From NCBI GenBank assembly GCA_005191415.1, contig SUPS01000005.1, positions 1 to 39,556 on the forward strand: a stretch of 39,556 nt of DNA, given 5' to 3'. The notes below the pieces were generated by a model. The model saw only the letters and a program-made list of their open reading frames with translations, made no database searches and was not told where the DNA came from. This document shows positions 1-9,435 of the stretch, piece after piece (within the stretch, counting starts at the first letter, position 1; the number at the start of each line of letters is the position of its first letter). This DNA is from Candidatus Helarchaeota ASGARD archaeon Hel_GB_A (GTDB lineage: Archaea; Asgardarchaeota; Lokiarchaeia; Helarchaeales; HEL-GB-A). The position numbers and the translations under genes are program-made.

Positions 1-90
1 TGGTTAAATAGATGAAACGATTCCAGTTAAATTAACTTTTCTTGTCGAACTTAAGATCTATTTTTCAATTAAAAGAATATGATGAATTAA

Positions 91-630
91 ATGGAAAAAG
101 AAGAGAAGACAAAAAATGGTTTAATATATCTTTACACAGGTGAAGGAGAAGGAAAGACTACTAATGCGCTGGGTCTGGCGTTAAGGGCAGTCGGGCATGG
201 ATATAAAGTTATAATTATTCAGTTTATGAAAGGTAGAAAGTATATAGGTGAATATAAAATAAAAGAACGATTATCTCCTGAATATGAAATTTATCAGTTC
301 GGAAGGGAGGAATTCATTGACTTCAAAAATCCAAAACCAGAAGATTATAATCTTGCAGCCAAAGCTCTCGAGTTTGCAAAAGAATCACTCAAAAGAAAGC
401 CAAAACTTTTAATTTTAGATGAAATTAACCTTGCAGCCAATTTCAATATTGTTAAAACCGAAGATATTATTCAACTTCTTTCTGAGATCCCAAAAGAAAC
501 TACCGTCGTGCTAACAGGCAGAAGGGCACCTAAAGAACTAATCGAGATGGCTGATTTGGTGACAGAAATGAAGTTTGTGAAGCATCCTTATGAAAAAAAT
601 ATCTTAGCGAGAGAGGGAATTGATTATTAA
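91..630 (+). CDS. cobA: Cob(I)yrinic acid a,c-diamide adenosyltransferase, CobA/BtuR family
   Basis: This enzyme transfers the adenosyl group from ATP to Co(I) corrinoids to make adenosylcobalamin-type cofactors. The sequence shows a P-loop TGEGEGKTT at residues 16-24 followed by NALGLALRAVGHG and QFMKG, which is the N-terminal signature of the CobA/BtuR/CobO family, and LLILDEINLA as the Walker B-like strand. At 179 residues it has normal family length and is complete, ending ...EKNILAREGIDY. The ATG is preceded by a weak GATGAA site. It lies 26 bp upstream of a helicase gene on the same strand; no other corrinoid gene is in the window, so it may serve salvage as well as synthesis. Family assignment is secure, the exact corrinoid substrate is inference. 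Confidence 0.9.
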   Translation: MEKEEKTKNGLIYLYTGEGEGKTTNALGLALRAVGHGYKVIIIQFMKGRKYIGEYKIKERLSPEYEIYQFGREEFIDFKNPKPEDYNLAAKALEFAKESLKRKPKLLILDEINLAANFNIVKTEDIIQLLSEIPKETTVVLTGRRAPKELIEMADLVTEMKFVKHPYEKNILAREGIDY

Positions 631-656
631 TTTACTATTAAACTTTTATTGATGAT

Positions 657-3098
657 ATGGATAGAAAACCAATGAAAAGTATATTTGAGTTAGAAATTGA
701 TGATCTTCCGATTGATAATAAGTATAAAGATCGATTTAAGTCCAAAGGATTTACCTCTTTTTTTCCTCCACAGGCATTAGGAGCTCAAACTCTCTTTAAC
801 ATGCCGATTTGTGATAAAATTGTGGAGTTTGATCATAAAATTTACTCTGAATATCAAAGTCCTTTTTTGAAATTATTTTATGAGAAAGTCAAGCAAATTG
901 ATAAAACGAATCCGCCTATTGGAGATGATTTAACTCAAAATATTGATTTACGTAAGAATTTTTTATTTTGTATCCCAACAGGCGTTGGAAAAACCTTGTT
1001 AGGCATATTAGCAGCAATTAAAGCGCTCCCTTTTAAGACCTTATGGTGTTTTACATTAAAGGCAATTGCCAATGAAAAATATATGGATTTTAAAGAATTA
1101 TTTAAAGATCTAGGTATAAGAATTGGTATTAAAACCGGCGATTATTCGACCGAAAGGGATAATTATCTTAAAAATTATGATTGGATAATTACCACCCCCG
1201 AAGCTGCGGATAGCCTTCTTACCACGAAACCGTCATGGCTAAAGGAAGTAAATTTGGTTGTGCTCGATGAAATCCATATGGTTCGGGATGAATCGAGGGG
1301 CTTTAAATATGAAGATGTGGTAGCTAAAAGTCATTATCATAATTTTAACTTAGTAGGGCTAAGCGCGACTGTTTCTAATGCAGTAGAACTAGGCAGATGG
1401 CTAAATGCAAATGTTATATTCAGTGATTGGCGAATGGTTCCTCTTAAAAAGGGGGTATTGTACGGAAATCAAATTTATTATACAAAGAAAAATATAGAAA
1501 GCCTCCGTAGATATACTTCAGATGATGCAGTTAATGCTGCAATTAATTTTATGGAAAAAGATGAACAAATACTATGTTTTGTAGACAGTAGATTACGAAT
1601 CCAAGAAAAAGCTCGCAAATGCGTTCAATTCTTAAAAGATCGAGGATGGAAACCAGACAAGGATATCACTATTCCAGATACAGAATCTGGCGTAGGTGAA
1701 TTATTAAATGAGTTAGTTCAATACGGGATCGCATTCCATATGGCAGGATTATCCTTAGAAAATCGAAAAGCTATTGAGGATTTATTTCGTGCAGGGATTC
1801 TTAAAGTTATTTGGGCGACTCCCACACTCGCTGCTGGTGTCAATCTTCCTGCTAAACGTGTAATTCAAGATGGCTACAAACGCGCTTCACGGGGACGATG
1901 GACATGGCTTCCTGTAATTGAAATGCACCAACGATGGGGACGGGCGGGAAGACCTCAATATGATAAAGTAGGATATGGTTATGTAATTGCGCGCAGATCT
2001 TCGACAGATGAAACAGGAAAAAGACTTAAAAAAGAAGAAGAAATAGCCCGTCTTCTAGAAAAATATGTTACAGGCACCCCTGAACCAATTGTAAGTAAGT
2101 ATCTAGTTGAAACCAACTTGTATTGTAGCTTACTCCGCTGTATTCGAGCTAATTATGCAAGAACCGTTAATCAAATTTTAAAATACTATGAATATACCTT
2201 AAGTAACATTCAATTTCCAAAAAGCAAGGAAATAATCATCAAAGCTTTAGACTTTTTGGATCAAAATGGATTTATCATTCGTAAACCAAAACAAATTAGA
2301 CCAACTCGTTACGGAAATCTTACCGCTGACCTTTATATTCATCCTATCACAGCTCTAACCTATAGTAAAGGTCTTGAATTAATCAGTGATAAACCAGATC
2401 CTATTACTCTCATTTTTATCGTTTGTATGGCGCCAGATGCGATTACTCTACCAATTCGGGGACGAGAAGAGGCGGGTTATTGGGCTTTCTATGAAGACAA
2501 TAAAATATTATTTCCCTTGCCAGTAGAAGACTCAATTCAACTCAGAGCAGTCAAAACTGCTATGGTTTTAGATGATTATAAAGAAGAGGTTCCTACACGA
2601 ATATTGGAGGAAAAATATAATATTAATATTGGAGATTTAACTCCTATTGTTACTAAACTGGGATTTATTCCTTGGCTCTTTAATGCACTGGCGAAATTCG
2701 CTATTTTCCATAAACGAACTTCCTTGGTTCCTCGAATTTCGGTCTTACAAGAACGTGTAACATATGGCGTAAAAGAAGAACGCTTGCCTTTAATAAATCT
2801 TCAATATGTCTCCAGAGAACGTGCGATTGCGCTCCAAGATGCTGGATTTAAGACTATAGAATCTATTGCTAAAGCGGATTTAGCGGCATTACGTGAAGTG
2901 AAGGTTAAAGGTTACAAACTTGGAAGCTGGGCAGATCGCATTCAAAAAGACGCGCAACACTATTTACAAATGGGGAAAGATCCAGCTCAACAATATTCTC
3001 CAGAAGTTATACCTTCCTTTGAGATTAAAATTAATACATCAAAAATAAAAAAGCCTTTATCGAAGTTCAAACAGAGAACTCTCTTTTATTATGATTGA
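657..3098 (+). CDS. Ski2-family DNA helicase, Hel308-like
   Basis: A superfamily 2 helicase of the Ski2/Hel308 group, which in archaea acts at stalled replication forks. Visible motifs: FFPPQALGAQ (Q-like motif, residues 35-44), Walker A IPTGVGKT (106-113), DEIH (204-207), LSAT (235-238), ATPTLAAGVNLPAKRVI (motif V) and QRWGRAGRP (motif VI). Near the C-terminus there is a helix-hairpin-helix-like stretch (ALQDAGFKTIESIAKADLAAL), as in Hel308. At 813 residues it is longer than typical Hel308 (about 700), partly because some 50 extra residues lie between the Q-like motif and Walker A. The ATG at 657 is used. It ends 2 bp from the convergent MCM gene, so this is a replication and repair neighbourhood. 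Ski2 membership is certain; Hel308 orthology is likely but unproven. Confidence 0.85.
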   Translation: MDRKPMKSIFELEIDDLPIDNKYKDRFKSKGFTSFFPPQALGAQTLFNMPICDKIVEFDHKIYSEYQSPFLKLFYEKVKQIDKTNPPIGDDLTQNIDLRKNFLFCIPTGVGKTLLGILAAIKALPFKTLWCFTLKAIANEKYMDFKELFKDLGIRIGIKTGDYSTERDNYLKNYDWIITTPEAADSLLTTKPSWLKEVNLVVLDEIHMVRDESRGFKYEDVVAKSHYHNFNLVGLSATVSNAVELGRWLNANVIFSDWRMVPLKKGVLYGNQIYYTKKNIESLRRYTSDDAVNAAINFMEKDEQILCFVDSRLRIQEKARKCVQFLKDRGWKPDKDITIPDTESGVGELLNELVQYGIAFHMAGLSLENRKAIEDLFRAGILKVIWATPTLAAGVNLPAKRVIQDGYKRASRGRWTWLPVIEMHQRWGRAGRPQYDKVGYGYVIARRSSTDETGKRLKKEEEIARLLEKYVTGTPEPIVSKYLVETNLYCSLLRCIRANYARTVNQILKYYEYTLSNIQFPKSKEIIIKALDFLDQNGFIIRKPKQIRPTRYGNLTADLYIHPITALTYSKGLELISDKPDPITLIFIVCMAPDAITLPIRGREEAGYWAFYEDNKILFPLPVEDSIQLRAVKTAMVLDDYKEEVPTRILEEKYNINIGDLTPIVTKLGFIPWLFNALAKFAIFHKRTSLVPRISVLQERVTYGVKEERLPLINLQYVSRERAIALQDAGFKTIESIAKADLAALREVKVKGYKLGSWADRIQKDAQHYLQMGKDPAQQYSPEVIPSFEIKINTSKIKKPLSKFKQRTLFYYD

Positions 3099-3100
3099 AA

Positions 3101-6100
3101 TCAATCAACTGGCCTGACCTTTCCAGCCTCTGGTTGATATATAAGCCCTCGCGCAATTAATTGCTCAATTGCCCGCTCCATAAATGACCGCTGGAGGTTA
3201 ATTCGTTCCCCTTCTTCTAAAATGTCTTCTATTGGTACAGCTTCACCCCGCTGACTTACCAAATCTCGAATGAGATCATGTAATGCTTCTAACCGATCTC
3301 GTTGCGTCTTCGATTGTCCGGTATATATTATATCGATATCCGACATGCCTGTTTCGCGATCTGTTCCCACTTGACGTAATGAATACTCCAGTAACCGAAT
3401 AGCAGCTTCTGCATCTTCGATAGTCGCTTCATTTCGTAAAGCCATACGCGCATGTGCTTGAGTTAAGCGAATAAGTGCCCCTAATTGACGAGCTGTAATT
3501 GGAACGGGTGCATCTTGTCTTTCACCAGCACTACGTTTTTCCACGTAAAAACTTTTTAACCGCGCTGCCGCTTCTGGGGAGAGAACAGGAAAACATGTTC
3601 TTCTCGCGTAATGAATATATTTTCGTAGGAGTTCCGCTTCAATAGGTGGCTCAACCTCCTCTGTAATGCTCTGGATAATTACATCTGCCATTTGACTATC
3701 TCTTTCCGCTTCGGGACGATCTCGAAGGATAAAAATTAAATCAAATCGTGAGAGTATTGTAACTGGCAGACGTTTAATATTCTCAGCTACTGTTTTATAT
3801 TCATCATATCTTCCAAAAGTAGGATTTGCTGCTGCAAGAATGGACGTTCTTGCATTTAATGTCGCTACAATTCCAGCTTTGGCGATACTTATCGTATTTT
3901 GTTCCATGGCTTCGTGAATTGCCACACGATCAGAAGGTTCCATTTTGTCGAATTCATCAAGGCAATTATGAACGAATATTCCATTACTAAGGTAGTTATG
4001 ATTCATAGGAACATACAAATCATACACAAATCCATCATATTTTCTATAATTAATCCTTACAATCTGATCCAAGAAGAAATCTCGATTAATTATTAAATCC
4101 ATTTTCTGTAAAATCTTTTTATCTATCAATGGCAATAATTTTTCTCTTATTTTGAGCAGCTGTAACCTTGATGGTTGATATTTTTTATTTTTATATGCAT
4201 AAAGGGTACTCCAAATTCCTTTTTCCAATAAAATGGACTTATTCGTTGATGCAACAATTTGATTACATAATTCAGATACTAAATTCGCAGGTAATTTATC
4301 GCTAAATGACGAAACAAAGTGCTTTCTCTTTGGTATTATTTTCAGCTTTACACTGAAGTCTTTAATAGCCTCCAAAAGTAGTCGTATATCTTCCCTACCA
4401 GTTATTCGGATAGCATTGATATTTCCTAATTTAATTAATTTAGCATAACAGTTGAATCTCCTTAAAGCGAGCATAAAGGTTCTATCATTTGATTCATCAT
4501 TAGAGAGGTGGAAATTAATTTCTATGGTTTCGTATGTCTTATCAGCTTTCCTTCCCTTTTTAATTGAAAGACATCCGTCAGAATCAAAACAGCCTGCAAT
4601 GAATGCACTTAATGATTTATTTGGTAACTTTAGGAGGTTTTTAAGATTTTTCTCTATTAAATAATTATAAATATACGCTAAAAGATTTGAACCTACATAT
4701 AAAATAACACTTTTACTCGTAACTTTCATATTTTTTATAACACTAACAGTCTCTCTTTCGTATTCATTTAATTTTTTGGATGAAAATTGTTCGAATGTAT
4801 TTTTAAGCTGGTCTATTTGAGCTTTGTTTTTCAATGATTGATAGATATGAATAAAGGATCTTCTATCACTTGTTTTGACCATACCATCTCCATAAATAAA
4901 TCCAAGAAAATAAGCCATGTCTGGTGTTATTTTATTTACTTTTAATCGTTCCCCAGAAGCCTTCCTACCAAACTTTAGACACTTTTCCCTCCATTTCTGA
5001 TAAATCCCAAAACTTTTCAGAATTTCCTTGAATTGACCAAGTTTAATTTGACTTCTGCCTGAAAGAAAATCTCTACTAACTTTAAATTTTCTATTAAATT
5101 CAGCAAATGTCTTGAAATGTTTTAATACTTCTTTTCGTAAATCCTGTTTCTCTTCTGCATTAAGAATAACAAGCCAATCATCAGGGATAATATCTAAAAT
5201 GTAAATATCATCATGACGTTCTGGAATTTTTAATGGTGCAACGACATACTCCCCAATTTTAAAATTTTTCGCTGCTTTCCATTCTAATGAATTCCCATCA
5301 ACAATTTTATGCTCAGGAGTAAGTCTTATTTTAAAACCGGATTTAAATTCAATCTCTATTATATCCCCATTATAATATTTTCGCCTTATACGTGAGGAAT
5401 TCGAAGGAATATTCTGAAAATTTGAATTTAACGATACTACCTCGGTGTCTAACTCACATAGTTCGATTTGTTCGCCTCTGGAGTGGGCTATGTATCTTTT
5501 CTGATTATTAAATAAGTTCTCAATTTTCTCCAAACCATTATCTGTAAGCACTCTTGATTCGCCACATAAACACGCAATTCCCCGATCGGCCAAGACTAAT
5601 GCTCCTGCTTCTAGTGTAAAATCCCCTGTTTCTTTATCTCGCAAAACAGCAGCTGTTAACCCAACAGCAGTTGTACCTTTCCCACTTGTATAAAGTCCTC
5701 GTGGCGCGATTTTGGATACATATTGTAATAACATCGATTTCCCAGTCCCTGGATCACCTACCAACAGAACATGCGACTCACCCCGAAACTTTGTACCATC
5801 TTTCTGTTGTCGCGATACTCCTCCAAAGAGCTGAAGTGCAATAGCTTCCTTGATATTTTCATTTCCGTACATTGTAGGGGCAATAGAATGAATGATCTTT
5901 CGATGAACCCATTCATCTTTTGCAAGTTCTTTAATTCTTTTCTCTTCCTCTGGTGTAATTTCAAGACGTTCTGTATCAATTTCAGAAGTATCTAGACTAT
6001 TTACTTCAAGAAATACATGAAATGTTTTTAAACTACCTCGTTGCCCCATATCACGTGCCGAATATAAAATTCCAACTGCTGTAATTCGGTTTCCTGGTCG

Positions 6101-6760
6101 AACGGTATCAACTAAATCCTCTTTGAGATAAGCATCTAAGGATCGTGGAAGCTGCCCTGCAGGGAGTTCTTCAGGTTTTTCTTGAATTCGAATCTTCTGC
6201 CAATCAATAAAAATTGATTTCTGAGGAAGAAACTCAAATGGACCTTTTTGATTACAGTTTGGACACTGATAAGGTTTTGTAAAAGCATCTCCTTGAGGGA
6301 TTTCAATATCAATATCTTCACATCCACGCCGTCGACAGCGAAATACCCCTACGATCAATTGCGGCTTTACCTCACTTGCTCTTGTCAAAATTCCATTGAC
6401 AGAAATGAGTTTTCCAATGTGTTCAGCTCTTATTTTTCGTAGATGAATTCGATGATTTTCGGGTAAATTTACGAAACGCGCATGAAAAGTATGTCGGGCA
6501 TAATCTTCTGCTTCGATTACCATTACATTCCGTATGGCTTCTGCGGCTGCCTCGATACACTCGAGCGGCGATTGTAGCGTGCGTTCAGCAAGTGTAGGGT
6601 CAAAATTAAATAAATCATCGAAATTAATTTCTAAAGAGCGCTCACCTCGCATAGGCATCTGTTCAATTTTCTCTCGGTATTTTATATGCCCATCTTCTGT
6701 CATAAACTCCTTGAAAAAAGTTACGTACCGCGCAATCGGATCAAAATCATCATTTGCCAT
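3101..6760 (-). CDS. mcm: Replicative DNA helicase MCM, intein-containing precursor
   Basis: The hexameric replicative helicase that unwinds DNA ahead of the fork. The 1219-residue precursor has an N-terminal OB/zinc region (Cys142, Cys147, Cys166, Cys169), Walker A GDPGTGKS (335-342), an intein at 397-932, then Walker B CLDEFD (933-938), sensor 1 AAANP (976-980), arginine finger LSRFD (1003-1007) and a C-terminal winged-helix-like region (about 1155-1219). Removing the intein gives a 683-residue MCM of normal archaeal length with an uninterrupted ADRGIACLDEFDKM segment. The ATG at 6760 has AGGGTAG upstream. The gene follows GINS23 on the same strand after 200 bp. TATA-like sequences on the minus strand near 6789 and 6822 suggest its own promoter. 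Function is certain; dependence of activity on splicing follows from the Walker B interruption. Confidence 0.97.
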   Translation of the reverse strand: MANDDFDPIARYVTFFKEFMTEDGHIKYREKIEQMPMRGERSLEINFDDLFNFDPTLAERTLQSPLECIEAAAEAIRNVMVIEAEDYARHTFHARFVNLPENHRIHLRKIRAEHIGKLISVNGILTRASEVKPQLIVGVFRCRRRGCEDIDIEIPQGDAFTKPYQCPNCNQKGPFEFLPQKSIFIDWQKIRIQEKPEELPAGQLPRSLDAYLKEDLVDTVRPGNRITAVGILYSARDMGQRGSLKTFHVFLEVNSLDTSEIDTERLEITPEEEKRIKELAKDEWVHRKIIHSIAPTMYGNENIKEAIALQLFGGVSRQQKDGTKFRGESHVLLVGDPGTGKSMLLQYVSKIAPRGLYTSGKGTTAVGLTAAVLRDKETGDFTLEAGALVLADRGIACLCGESRVLTDNGLEKIENLFNNQKRYIAHSRGEQIELCELDTEVVSLNSNFQNIPSNSSRIRRKYYNGDIIEIEFKSGFKIRLTPEHKIVDGNSLEWKAAKNFKIGEYVVAPLKIPERHDDIYILDIIPDDWLVILNAEEKQDLRKEVLKHFKTFAEFNRKFKVSRDFLSGRSQIKLGQFKEILKSFGIYQKWREKCLKFGRKASGERLKVNKITPDMAYFLGFIYGDGMVKTSDRRSFIHIYQSLKNKAQIDQLKNTFEQFSSKKLNEYERETVSVIKNMKVTSKSVILYVGSNLLAYIYNYLIEKNLKNLLKLPNKSLSAFIAGCFDSDGCLSIKKGRKADKTYETIEINFHLSNDESNDRTFMLALRRFNCYAKLIKLGNINAIRITGREDIRLLLEAIKDFSVKLKIIPKRKHFVSSFSDKLPANLVSELCNQIVASTNKSILLEKGIWSTLYAYKNKKYQPSRLQLLKIREKLLPLIDKKILQKMDLIINRDFFLDQIVRINYRKYDGFVYDLYVPMNHNYLSNGIFVHNCLDEFDKMEPSDRVAIHEAMEQNTISIAKAGIVATLNARTSILAAANPTFGRYDEYKTVAENIKRLPVTILSRFDLIFILRDRPEAERDSQMADVIIQSITEEVEPPIEAELLRKYIHYARRTCFPVLSPEAAARLKSFYVEKRSAGERQDAPVPITARQLGALIRLTQAHARMALRNEATIEDAEAAIRLLEYSLRQVGTDRETGMSDIDIIYTGQSKTQRDRLEALHDLIRDLVSQRGEAVPIEDILEEGERINLQRSFMERAIEQLIARGLIYQPEAGKVRPVD
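3965..5572 (-). other. Intein with LAGLIDADG homing endonuclease, inside MCM Walker B
   Basis: A 536-residue intein spanning MCM precursor residues 397-932. Block A begins at Cys397 (CLCGESRVLT). Block B has TPEHKIV with the usual Thr and His (481-487). Two LAGLIDADG-type endonuclease motifs are visible, LGFIYGDGMV (619-628) and IAGCFDSDGCLSI (721-733), each with an acidic residue in place. The C-terminal splice block reads YDLYVPMNHNYLSNGIFVHN, with penultimate His931 and terminal Asn932, followed by Cys933 as the +1 nucleophile. All splicing residues are therefore present and the endonuclease keeps both acidic motifs, so both activities look intact. MCM/CDC21 genes are known intein hosts; which named insertion allele this is was not checked. 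Confidence 0.95.
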
Positions 6761-6960
6761 TAAAAACTACCCTGACGTGAGCAATTTTATAGTCGCTTTA
6801 GAAGTCTATCAGATAAACTCCTATTTAAAGTCACGTGCGATGCTGATAATATTTTGATGACTTTTCCTTGAGAGGTCTGGAAAGTACTTTCCGTCATTAT
6901 TTGATTCAATTTTTAAGACCAAGAGAATATAGATCATGAAATCGAATCTATTAAGAACAA

Positions 6961-7494
6961 TTAAACTAAGAATTGGGATTCCCATTCCTTCAAAATTTTT
7001 CGTAAACTTTCCACTAATTTCCTCTCTTCCTTCGTACAATTTTGATATACATCAGATTTTTCCTCTGGCGAGGTTGCTGCAATGCGTAACAATTTGTAGA
7101 AACGGCGGGAGATTACATCGCGAAATAATGATTTAATTTTTTCAATTTTCTGGAGTAAGCGAAGGTCTGGATTCTTTTGGTATTTTTTCGATAGTTCCAG
7201 AAGATCTTCATGGACTTTTACGTAAAAATTTGGGTCAATTGGAGTTAATTGTGGTGTTGGAAGTTCGCGGTATAATATCTTATGTAAATCACCAGTTTGA
7301 ATGGGTTTTAAATCTATAAATTTTGCATAGTTCCAATCTACCAGTATCTTTGCTTGCCAGTAAGGTAATTTTACTTCCTCTCCCTCTTTAAATGGACCTA
7401 ATTTTTCATCAGCTGTAATCTCCAGGACATCACACTTCTTTAAGATCCGAATCCGCACAAGCTGATGGCGCCATTCAAAGATGAGATCCTTCAT
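6961..7494 (-). CDS. GINS complex subunit, Gins23 type
   Basis: A subunit of GINS, which joins MCM and Cdc45/GAN in the archaeal CMG-like replicative helicase. The 177-residue protein begins with a small beta domain ending GEEVKLPYWQAKILVDWNYAKF (about 38-59), the typical GINS B-domain signature. An all-helical A domain follows (about 65-177), with a conserved run FRDVISRRFYKLLRIA. The B-then-A order is that of Psf2/Psf3 (Gins23); Sld5/Psf1 (Gins51) has the reverse order. The ATG at 7494 is preceded by AAGGGAG. It lies directly upstream of MCM on the same strand, a common archaeal linkage that supports the call. A TATA-like TATAAAC lies about 40 bp upstream. The main uncertainty is the exact subunit class. 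Confidence 0.85.
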   Translation of the reverse strand: MKDLIFEWRHQLVRIRILKKCDVLEITADEKLGPFKEGEEVKLPYWQAKILVDWNYAKFIDLKPIQTGDLHKILYRELPTPQLTPIDPNFYVKVHEDLLELSKKYQKNPDLRLLQKIEKIKSLFRDVISRRFYKLLRIAATSPEEKSDVYQNCTKEERKLVESLRKILKEWESQFLV

Positions 7495-7613
7495 AGTGGC
7501 ATACTCCCTTATCTTAATAATTTCTTTATGTTTATAGGATTAACTAATGACGATAATAATATGTTCTTTATATTCCCTATTTAAAGCAATGAAACCACTC
7601 GAGGAAAATATAC

Positions 7614-8837
7614 ATGGTTGAAATCAAAAGTTTAAAATGTTTTCAGTGCGGAAAAACATATCCTCCTGATTCTAATTTATTCAGATGTCCCGATTGCAAT
7701 TCTGGTTTAAACGCAATTTACGACTATAAAGCAATTCAAATCGCATATCTTGGTAACACAATAATCCGAGGGGAATGGACTAGGATCGAACCTCACCATT
7801 GGAAATATTACCATTTTTATCCAATTAATGATGTTACTAAAATAATATCAATGGCGGAAGGTGGGACGCCTCTTATTGAATTTCAGAAAATTACACAAGA
7901 AATTGGCTGTGAACATTTATATTTTAAATATGAAGGCGCAAATCCAACCGGCTCTTTTAAAGATCGTGGCTCAACTGTAGAAATTACTAATGCTATTGAA
8001 CAGAATGCAAAATCTGTAATCTGTGCCTCAACAGGAAATATGGGCGCCTCCGTCGCAGCGTATGCTGCAATGGCAGGAATAAATTGTATCATCCTAATCC
8101 CAAATAATATCCCATCCCCCAAATTAGCGCAAATTTTCGCATATGGCGCAAAAATAATCCAAATTAATACAAATTCCTATCAGAAGGTCCAAAAATTATC
8201 TGAACAAGCCGCTGCAAAATTCGGATATTTTTTACTCGGTGATTATATTAACCGTACGGAAGGGGAAAAATCAGTCGGATTTGAAATTATAGACCAACTT
8301 GGCTGGAAAGCCCCCGATTATGTGTTCTGTCCCATCGGAACGGGGACTCTAATCTGGGCAATTTGGAAAGCGTTTATGGAATTTCACCAGATTGAATTGA
8401 TTGAAAAATTACCAAGAATCATTGGAGTTCAAGCAGAAGGATGTGCTCCTGTAATAAATGCTTTAAAAAAGAATTCTCCCACCATCATACCAATCACAAA
8501 TCCCCAAACAATTGCATCAGCCATTTCCTGCCCTGACCCCATTTCAGGAAGTGGAGCTCTCTTAGCAATAAAAAACTCGAATGGAACTGGACTAGCAGTT
8601 ACCGATAACGAAATTGTTCAGGCAAGAAATAAACTAGCTAAAGTAGGTCTATTCGCAGAACCATCTGGCGCGGTTAGTCTAGCAGGACTGATGAAACTTC
8701 ATAAAAAATTAGATCTTCAAAATAAAACCATCGTATGTATTGTTACGGGCCATGGTTTGAAGGACGCTCAAACTGGATATGATATTAAAAAAACAGAAAT
8801 CGAACCAGATATCAATGAATTAAAAATTTTCCTTTAG
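7614..8837 (+). CDS. thrC: Threonine synthase
   Basis: A PLP-dependent fold type II enzyme converting O-phosphohomoserine to threonine. The N-terminus has a rubredoxin-like zinc knuckle (Cys9, Cys12, Cys25, Cys28), seen in many archaeal ThrC proteins. EGGTPLI follows (82-88), then the PLP-lysine motif PTGSFKDRG with Lys116, and STGNMGASVAAYA as the phosphate/substrate loop. The C-terminal half has GTGTLIWAIWKAF and the late GHGLKDAQTGY segment. At 407 residues the length is normal. The ATG at 7614 has GAGGAAAA at good spacing, and TATA-like TTTATATT/TATTTAAAG lie upstream around 7567-7588. It stands alone between divergent GINS23 and a convergent membrane protein gene. Related dehydratases are possible, but ThrC fits best. 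Confidence 0.9.
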   Translation: MVEIKSLKCFQCGKTYPPDSNLFRCPDCNSGLNAIYDYKAIQIAYLGNTIIRGEWTRIEPHHWKYYHFYPINDVTKIISMAEGGTPLIEFQKITQEIGCEHLYFKYEGANPTGSFKDRGSTVEITNAIEQNAKSVICASTGNMGASVAAYAAMAGINCIILIPNNIPSPKLAQIFAYGAKIIQINTNSYQKVQKLSEQAAAKFGYFLLGDYINRTEGEKSVGFEIIDQLGWKAPDYVFCPIGTGTLIWAIWKAFMEFHQIELIEKLPRIIGVQAEGCAPVINALKKNSPTIIPITNPQTIASAISCPDPISGSGALLAIKNSNGTGLAVTDNEIVQARNKLAKVGLFAEPSGAVSLAGLMKLHKKLDLQNKTIVCIVTGHGLKDAQTGYDIKKTEIEPDINELKIFL

Positions 8838-8914
8838 TCTTTACTTGATTTTTATTCTATTTCTGCATGATTTTTCTATAAGATCTGATCTGATATACTT
8901 TGGAGTAGATTTTA

Positions 8915-9370
8915 CTAAATAACTGCAAATGATTGTGCAATTGTGATGGTAATAGCGGCGCCCAATAAACATCCTATCATCTTTCCAAGAGAAGCTTTCA
9001 TGGGTGTGCGTGCCTCTTCAATTCCATGTTCTCGAAGTTTCTCAGAGATTGCCCCTTCAAAAAAGCCCGCAATTGCATCTGTTATGGCATCCCCCACGCC
9101 AGCCCCTACAACAGCCCCGAGTACTCCCCAAATACTTCCTAATACGGCAAATGCTGTCATAAATCCCGTATCAACGATTCCAAAAATTATGTCCGCTAAT
9201 ACTTCCTTGATAATCTTAAATCCCCCTCGTAAAATTAGAAGCCCGAATGGAACAAGGACCAAAAGGAAAATGAATGGACCAATAAATATATCTGTTGTAA
9301 GGGAAATTATGGTAATACTAAGCACTAAAATAATTCCAATAATAGATGTGAGGGCATCGAGTTTACTCAA
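8915..9370 (-). CDS. Hypothetical four-helix membrane protein
   Basis: Not recognised. The 151-residue product has four apparent membrane segments: about 8-30, 32-48, a glycine-rich pair around 60-95 (GSIWGVLGAVVGAGVGDAITDAIAGFFEG), and 130-150. Between the last two is a charged loop SEKLREHGIEEARTP. The glycine/alanine-rich GxxxG-like middle suggests tightly packed helices. The start is TTG at 9370 (TTG AGT AAA), supported by AAGGATGA upstream; the nearby ATG is out of frame and stops quickly. It is the last gene of a minus-strand pair, 65 bp downstream of the roadblock/longin protein gene, so the two may be cotranscribed. The overlapping plus-strand open frame of similar length is a shadow lacking protein-like features. 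Confidence 0.65.
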   Translation of the reverse strand: MSKLDALTSIIGIILVLSITIISLTTDIFIGPFIFLLVLVPFGLLILRGGFKIIKEVLADIIFGIVDTGFMTAFAVLGSIWGVLGAVVGAGVGDAITDAIAGFFEGAISEKLREHGIEEARTPMKASLGKMIGCLLGAAITITIAQSFAVI

Positions 9371-9435
9371 ATAATCTCATCCTTCAATTATTTATAATAA
9401 ATGTAAGAATAATTACTTTTAATCTTATTTTAAAT

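Noticed and set aside
3899-4664. Open frames on the plus strand across the intein
   Set aside because: Short, AT-driven and antisense to the conserved intein endonuclease; no sign of a separate gene.
8943-9374. A 143-codon open frame on the plus strand opposite the membrane protein gene
   Set aside because: It mirrors the minus-strand gene, is rich in Pro/Ser/Thr without any domain pattern, and has no ribosome site; the minus-strand frame gives coherent membrane helices.
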